A stretch of DNA of 64,000 nt from Siderastrea radians. Taxonomy: Eukaryota > Cnidaria > Anthozoa > Scleractinia > Rhizangiidae. Both the position numbers and the translations under genes were made by a program. Of this stretch, positions 57,670-64,000 are shown piece by piece (the first letter of the stretch is position 1; each line of letters starts with the position of its first letter). Location of the stretch: the NCBI GenBank assembly GCA_964017195.1, contig OZ024895.1:14959034-15023033 (forward strand). Direction: 5' to 3'. The notes beneath the pieces are model-generated. The model worked only from the letters and a program-made list of their open reading frames with translations, was not told the origin of the DNA and ran no database searches.

Positions 57670-59160
57670 GACTGAAAGAAAAAAGTGCCACCTGAGATGT
57701 GCTGCAGCGTTTCTTTGCAGCGTTGAATGAACCAACGAAACTGCAACGAAGTGAACATCCGAGCTCAATGCCTGGAAAAAATGTCTTCCAATAATTGGCT
57801 GTATAATTTGGTATGTGTTTGATGTTTTCTGAAAAATTGTTGTAATCATTGTCCCGAAGCGGATTGAAGCGGTGCGATATCACTGTTGTAGCTGCTGGAG
57901 TTGAAACGTACAAGTTTGTGGCGGAGCCCGCCCGCGTAGCGCGCTAGCTGAGCACTATTGCTAAGCATATTTGGTAACCTATCAAACCAAGAAATTTTTG
58001 TAGTGACGTAATAGTCACGTGACCGTCCGTCTATCCGCACCACAGGGTCACCAATATGGGGTGGCATACACTTGATATAACCCTGTGCTGTAGCCCGCGT
58101 TTTTGGTGCGAAATCGCATGGTGATGCGCGTTGTAGCAAAACAAGCAAAGACAACGTAAGTCAAAAACAATTTTATTAATGGAAAGAAAAGGTTCAAAAG
58201 AATAAACTAACCATGAATAAACACTTCTCTTTGTTTATTCATGGTTATTTTATTTCGTCCCCATTGGCTTGTTCACATTTTCAATTCCAAACAATTGTAT
58301 CATATATCTACTGTAACCGTTTTACTATACATTGTAACCACCATCAGTATTTTCATTAAATTCCCAGAAGAAGGACAGTTTGACTGTCAGAAACATCGGG
58401 AAAACCAACTCGCTTGTCGTTTTTTCTTTGCTGCTTTTTCAGTGTAGTTTATTTAAATTACTTTAAAAACAGCAGAATCTTGATTGTGGTCATATCTTTT
58501 CGAAGTCTCAAAAGAATACTCTGTTTTCTCTTTTTTGTGGAAGGCGAAAAGGTCAATTTAGGCGGAAAATTCAGGCGAAAAGTTCAGTTTGCCTTAGCGT
58601 TCTGCTGCGAACTCGGTCGGCACACCGCTTGAGTTCTCAGCATTTCGCAGCGGTCTCGACGCCAAATATAGCAGAGCTAGTGCCTTCTGGTTTTTTACGT
58701 CCACAACCATGTTTTTTTGCGGCGGACCGAACACATTTTGTCAGGAAAAACACCAGCATGTTAAGAGGCAGCTTGTCACAAAAATAAGTAGTAAAATCAA
58801 CATCCACCACTTGCGTTAGCTTTCGTTGCCTAGTGGTCTTAACGCCAGCTTACTACGCCGCCGATCCGAATTCAATACCCAGCGGGGACAAGAATTTCTT
58901 CTCTTTTCTTGCTTTCTTTTTCATTTAAGGACTTGAATGAGAGTATTTTCACAAATTAACAAGGCAAGCAAAAAAAAAAAAAAGAAAAAAAAAGAGCGCC
59001 GCTTTTAGGCTTGGCTAAATCTATATATTGAGCCATCTTGTATCTTGTTCTTGTTTGATCGTACCGAAGAAAGAATATGTACATCAAAAGATCATTTCTA
59101 TGCAGCTCAGAAACAAGATTACTTAAATAAGGAGCACTAGAATTTACCACCTGGATGTTA
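57600..59160 (-). repeat. Dispersed repeat family R1, copy 3, split by family R3
   Basis: 57600-57917 and about 59045-59160 match consecutive parts of R1 copy 2 (for example GCAGCTCAGAAACAAGATTAC against GCAGCTAAGAAGCAAGATTAC, shown here only in part). The interruption, 57918 to about 59040, is family R3. Confidence 0.7.
57918..59040. mobile_element. Dispersed repeat family R3, copy 1 (inserted in R1)
   Basis: Shares GGTAACCTATCAA, CACAACCATGTTTTT, GCGGCGGACCGAACACATTT and TTTTAGGCTTGGCTAAATC-type stretches, in the same order, with 61070-61790. No recognisable coding region. Confidence 0.65.
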
Positions 59161-60174
59161 CTAAAACAAAGAATTTGAATGGGGAATGGGAAATTCACAA
59201 ATGAAAATGGGAAAATTAAAATTGGGAAATTTAGAATATGAAATTAAATACTGTGAATGCTGTCAGTAATTATCGAAATCAGCGCCCATATCTCTCTTAA
59301 CTCTCAAAAGTATGAATGAACCGACTAGTACAGTTAGGAACACATTCAAACACTTTTTTCGCCTGGTACCTGAAATTAAATAAACAGTTTTTCTTGCTTT
59401 CATGAAATGCTGTAACAACTTCACCAGCACACGGCTAAAATGACTTTAAAAACTATCATAATCATTCAACGCGGTTGACATTATTAGCATTAAAAACATA
59501 GATAAAAGTGTCGCCTTAAAAGCTTCGTGACCCTGTTCGTGTAAGCGCTTTCGCAACACTCTGAAATCGGTCGAAAGGATCGTAAAATTTCTCCAGTGAC
59601 CGATTTTAGACGGAAAGTATACTGAATCATTGGAAGAATTTCAAATGAAAAAGTTGCTCAGAAATATTGTGAAAATAGGGCATTATGTAGCTTACAATGT
59701 CAGTTTCTGTTCTTACCAAGTTTCCGAAAACTACCGGGAATAGTAGAGAAATTTGTAGGAAAACGTTTTTAAAAATTTGACTCTTCCAGAAGGGTGTTCT
59801 ATTTCAAAATCTGTTTGATTTATGATTTCTACTTTACTGGCAAGTGTTTTTTTTTTCTTTACTAGCAAGTGTGTTTTCTGGTAAGTACGAAAATTGTGAT
59901 TCTTATTATTATTATTATTTTTTTTTTTGACGGTTGCACTTAACCAAGACATGTACTCCATTCATCGATAGAAAATTTAAATCTTAGAATTTTGAGACAC
60001 CTGAAGGGCACCCGATGTTTGTTTCTCAGAACTCCGATATCACTGTAGCTATCTTCCTGAAGTGGCAATAAACCTCGGGAACTCAATCAACACATACCAC
60101 TTCCAGTAAGTTCTCACAATGAAACTTGTAGTAAATTAACTTGCGCGTACGAAAAGTGGCAAAAAAATAGTAAT

Positions 60175-60317
60175 GTTATTTACCGGGCGGGAAAACTGTA
60201 TAGGAAAAAACTGTGCCTGAGGTCTTGAATACGCGGTACAGGAGGCCACAGGCCGAGGGCCGTACTCAAGACCGAGGGCACAGTTCTTCCCGCTCTACGC
60301 CGGTAAATAACCTGTTT
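60175..60317. repeat. Foldback repeat (143 bp)
   Basis: GTTATTTACCGGGCGGGAA at the left mirrors TTCCCGCTCTACGCCGGTAAATAAC at the right (shown here by its outer parts), with GAGGTCTTGA/TCAAGACCGA inside. Confidence 0.65.
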
Positions 60318-60606
60318 ATTTTTTTCTGCCTTGTTGAAGACGAAAGGAGGCGAATTGTACGAGAATTGGCCAAGATTTGTAAACAGTGTCCACACTACGC
60401 GCGCTACCACTTACGATCAAAGATAAAAGTATGCTTACATAAGAGAAAGCCGTTGGAAAACCGTAGGGAAAAAGGATAGACTACACTAAAACAGGACTTT
60501 CATTTTATCATAAAGCACAAGAAGAACAAACACCGACATCTCATAACAATCTTATAGAAATATTAAACTGAATGATCTTTGAAAAACTCGATCTAACATG
60601 CGAATA

Positions 60607-60935
60607 AATAAGAAAAGATGGAATAATCAACATGTCGCGAGTGTGGGACAAAGAAAAAATCTGAGTCCCCGACGGGAAACGAACCCATGACCTTCCCTAC
60701 ACCGGTCGGACGCTCTAACCGCTGAGCTACTGGGAGCATCGTGGCGAGCATAGGTCATATTTACTGAGTTCGTGGTGACACGCGTCCTGCATACTGCTAG
60801 GATCAGCAATGTCGAAGTGCCCTATAGGTGATAAATAAAGAAAGATGGTGAATTTTAAGCTCGGAGAAGAAATAAGAAAAGATGGAATAATCAACATGCC
60901 GCGAGCGTGGGATAAAGAAACGACGGGAAACGAAC
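60607..60935 (-). repeat. Tandem repeat (264-bp period) with a tRNA-like sequence
   Basis: AATAAGAAAAGATGGAATAA starts at 60607 and again at 60871. The first unit carries a tRNA-like sequence; the second is partial and lacks part of it. Confidence 0.6.
60666..60735 (-). tRNA. tRNA-like (Thr-GGT type), degenerate
   Basis: 70 nt with A box TAGCTCAGCGGT and B box GGTTCGTTTCC, followed by a T6 run. The anticodon loop reads CCGGTGT, close to the CCGGTAT of the tRNA copies at 32 kb. The acceptor and anticodon stems have mismatches, so it is probably a tRNA-derived repeat or pseudogene. Confidence 0.4.
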
Positions 60936-61069
60936 GCAAGCTTTGTTTTGTTCAGAAAGGAATGGCACCTTTAAACTTAGTTAAATTTTGTTTTACAAAA
61001 ATTTCTTGAAAACAAGAAAAACTATCAATGTCAAGTTCTCACACTCTTTAGTCACTGCCTACGATATCT

Positions 61070-61790
61070 TAGTAGCAGAGCTCCTTTACGGCCAAAGACC
61101 GCAGAGCGGAGCACCATTGGTAACCTATCAATGCCAGAAATTTTGGTTGTGACGTCAGCGTACGTCCGTCCACCCGTCCCTACAGACTCTGGGGGAGGGT
61201 GAGGGGAGTCCCAAGGCAGCCCGACGCGGGGAGGAGAATGAGCGAAAACCGCAAGGTACTTTTGGGCAACCAGCGCAGCATTCGACATTGTTGAAGTTTT
61301 AAACTTGAGAAAAATATCTAATATCTATATATGGAAAGAAAAGAATACTCAGTTGCCTTTTTGGTAAAGGCGAAAAGTTCAAGTTAATTTGCTTTTGAAG
61401 AGCCATCTTTTCTTTTTTGTGTTCAGTGCTGCGAACTAGGTCGGCAAATCGCTTGAATTTGCAGCATTTGGCAGCCGTCCGACGCTAAATATAACAGAGC
61501 TAGTGCATTTCGGTTTTTTCTTTCCACAACCATGGTTTTTGCGGCGGTCCGAACACATTTTCCCACAAAAAACACCCGCATATTTATCTCGATCAAGCTG
61601 CAATCGATAAACAACTGCCGGTATATACAATGAAAACCACATTTGCTGACATAGTAGGCGTGGCCAAGTGGCCCCAGTTTGTCCCCAATAGGGAGGATTG
61701 TTTTTGGTTAATTACTTCCAGAAATTAATAAATACCAGCCAAGAAAAGTTGAACTCCGCTTTTAGGCTTAGCTAAATCTATATATTAGTT
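61070..61790. mobile_element. Dispersed repeat family R3, copy 2
   Basis: Shorter copy of the element at 57918-59040, collinear with it over at least three blocks (61070-61290, 61425-61590, 61750-61790). Confidence 0.65.
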
Positions 61791-62833
61791 CAAGCACAAG
61801 TGTTTGCTCTGTTTGGCATTCTTGCAAATAGACGCCTGGAGGAAACTACACCGGAAAACTTGTTGTCAGCAGTTCTTGTCAGAGACGGCGTTGCGAGGTT
61901 ATTATTTGACTATTCTGAGTAAGAATCGAATTGTTTTAAATGAAGCTGAATTGGGCAAGATTAGGAAAGATAACCCCAAGGACACTACTTGAACGAAATT
62001 TCAACTGTGAAATTGAGGTAAAAAGACTAATATGCATTTTCAACTCGAAGAAAAGCAAACCAGCAAGGTTTCGTCAACAAAACCACATGACTGATAATCG
62101 CATCTGTAAAGACTAACCAAGCGTTGTATTCCATTGCTGATTTTTCCTTTCGCATTACAACTGTTATTGAGCAAAAAGTTCCATTTTAAGTTTCCCGCGA
62201 ATTCCAGACCGGGTGATAGGAAAAAGCTGGACCTGTTTCACGCCCGTAGTTAGGCACAAGAAAGTCAAGGAATAGCGAGGAGATGAAAAAATAGAAAAAT
62301 TTAATATTTTCTGTCCCCTAGATTTAAAAAAGGGATTTTTGATAATTACCACTGACCTCGTTATCTTGTTTCTCGTTATCCTATTTCGTCACTTCCCATT
62401 TTTAATCTTCCCATTTTCATTTTTGTGCGGACGCAATAGGGACCTATGCGTCTGCATCTTTGTCAGCATCTTTCAGACTTTGTTAGTTTGTTTTGTTTGA
62501 GTTTGGTACGGGTTCCCGAGTCAAGGGTAAACTGGGGCAGCGGCTTTCTAGGGGGTAGGGAGGTTTTTCATAGCAGTCAAACGCACGACCCGTGCGCAGT
62601 TCCCGCCATAATTTTACAAAGGAAAATATAGACAAATGTCGAAAGTTTCGCTTTAACCGGAAAACTTGACGCCATTAAGCTTTTTGCTTTGAGCATGTGT
62701 TCAGAATGAAGTACCTGGCTTCCACAATTTGTATCGGTGCGAAATTTGGTTTATCGGGACATTTCATGTATCATTTTCATACGAACTTCGCGCTCGCAGA
62801 AGTCTCAACTGATTCAAACCCCATGCTCTGAAA

Positions 62834-62848
62834 AACCCGGAAGTGACG
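62834..62848. promoter_or_regulatory. ETS/CRE-like composite motif
   Basis: CCGGAAGTGACGTAA, a near-ideal ETS site fused to a CRE. Such sites mark bidirectional housekeeping-type promoters in animals. Candidate ATGs lie on both sides: 62675 on the minus strand and 63008 on the plus strand. Confidence 0.4.
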
Positions 62849-64000
62849 TAACTTTTTGCGTTTGACCGCTGTTAAGGGAGGGTTATTCAGCGGGGGAGGT
62901 GTAAGAAAGGGTGTGGTTTTCAGAAACCTCGGGCTTTTTGGTCAGCGGTGGTGTCTAGGCCAAAAGAATTCTAGGAAAACCTGGACGGTTCTGTTTCTCT
63001 TGATTCCTGAAAATGCTGACACGATCTGCTGACACAAGCTATGGAGCTTACGTAGTGCACGTGAGTACGATATTGCGTTTGCCTGTTTCTGCTTCATGAT
63101 TACACTGAAATGTTAGGTCTTCTTATTTTATTTTTGTTTGCTCGGTATTCTAGTTTGATTTCCGAAATGTTTACAAATCGACCTTGGGGGATGTTTATTA
63201 ACTATTTTACGTACTTCGCTCGTGCGCAAGGAAATGCTCTTTGTTTATAAACAGCTAAAACCCAGATAAACATTTGTTGTTTGATTTTAAAACTGCTCGT
63301 CAACTGGGCTGTGTATCGTCCCAAGTTCTGATCATGACACGTTTCGCTTGTTGTTCATGCGACTGTATTGGCCCGTATTTAATAAAGTTTCAAAAACTTT
63401 GTATGGCACGTTTCATGTTCATCATTTATTGGAAAGGGGCTTAATTTCCAAAAGCACCAAATAATTCACCAACCAAGATGAGACAAAGGTAGCTTTGATT
63501 TTTGGAAAGAGCAATAAACTTATTTACTTTTGCATATCGGAAAATGAAATTGAACTTTAACGCGAACATATTGAAATGTCAAGATTGGCATTACCTACAG
63601 CACGTTGGCATGAATAAAATCACGCAATCATTTTGACAGATCTCACAGGCTGTCATCTTTTACTTATCTAAAGCCAAGAGTCACACAAAGCATTGACTGA
63701 GTGCCATAATGGTTTCCCCTCCGTTTAGTTTGGTCAGAATTTATTTTCACGTTAAATTTGCTTCATTAATTTTTTACATGGGCAACTCATTTCGAACTTT
63801 ATCTTTTATTAGCTACAATAGCTAATGCCTCTTTTAATTGACTAAGAGGCACCCTTTTAAACTTATTTTAAGAGCGAATTTCACTTTCCATTGCTCGGTC
63901 ACTGAGTCGGATCATGATAAGCAAATTGCATTTCCCCAATCAAGTTTTAAAAACACTCATGTGCACATTGCGGTAACATTCGGCTAAACACCGATTCAAA
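62836..64000. other. No gene recognised
   Basis: A short plus-strand ORF (MLTRSADTSYGAYVVH) from 63008 runs into a donor-like GTGAGT near 63060, which could be a first exon of a gene beyond the window. Otherwise AT-rich with nothing recognised. Confidence 0.25.

Noticed and set aside
1..64000. CRISPR array, prokaryotic operon or phage-like defence system
   Set aside because: All supported genes have spliceosomal introns and animal domain types, and repeats are transposon-derived; nothing prokaryotic was seen.

Overview
The window is an intron-rich, AT-rich animal genomic segment. The protein families and the repeat content (a single-pass tyrosine kinase with Ig and FN3 domains, a Penelope-like element, a CR1/L2-type LINE, many palindromic MITEs) suggest an anthozoan cnidarian such as a coral. 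That assignment is an inference; no marker gene proves it.

One gene dominates. On the minus strand, 20 coding exons between 54316 and 26193 join in frame into the 3' 1,066 codons of a receptor tyrosine kinase: four Ig domains, three FN3 domains, a transmembrane helix, a juxtamembrane segment built from three micro-exons (19, 13 and 40 bp), a complete FGFR/RET-like kinase domain, and a short tail rich in Tyr-x-Asn motifs. Every splice junction was read by eye (GT..AG, phases consistent throughout). The signal peptide and 5' end were not found with confidence. Facing it on the plus strand are the last two coding exons of a second Ig-domain gene (22323-22601 and 22971-23248), which ends in a stop directly after an Ig domain. 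The two genes are convergent. An isolated candidate first exon lies at 1094-1172 (+).

Nearly everything else is mobile DNA. Left end (1-11.4 kb): a decayed CR1/L2-like LINE on the minus strand, split by a 2.3-kb hAT-like element with an 8-bp target-site duplication (TSD), and bracketed by a 470-bp inverted repeat pair about 9 kb apart. Middle (11.4-26 kb): mostly unannotatable sequence, with MITEs, microsatellites and the plus-strand Ig exons. Kinase introns (26-54 kb): two adjacent TTAA-flanked elements, a near-perfect 1.16-kb palindrome carrying four tRNA-Thr-like sequences and flanked by a 12-bp TSD, a 1.8-kb TTAA-flanked palindrome, a 3.85-kb element with 9-bp TSDs, and a Penelope-like element with a GIY-YIG ORF that is itself split by another palindrome with a 12-bp TSD. 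Right end (54-64 kb): nested copies of several repeat families, a second tRNA-like tandem repeat, and an ETS/CRE-like promoter motif.

I found no prokaryote-style system, CRISPR array or operon. The points that look most worth checking are the two palindromic insertions with 12-bp TSDs, the three juxtamembrane micro-exons that preserve frame only if skipped together, and a 7-residue-repeat ORF at 52.7 kb.
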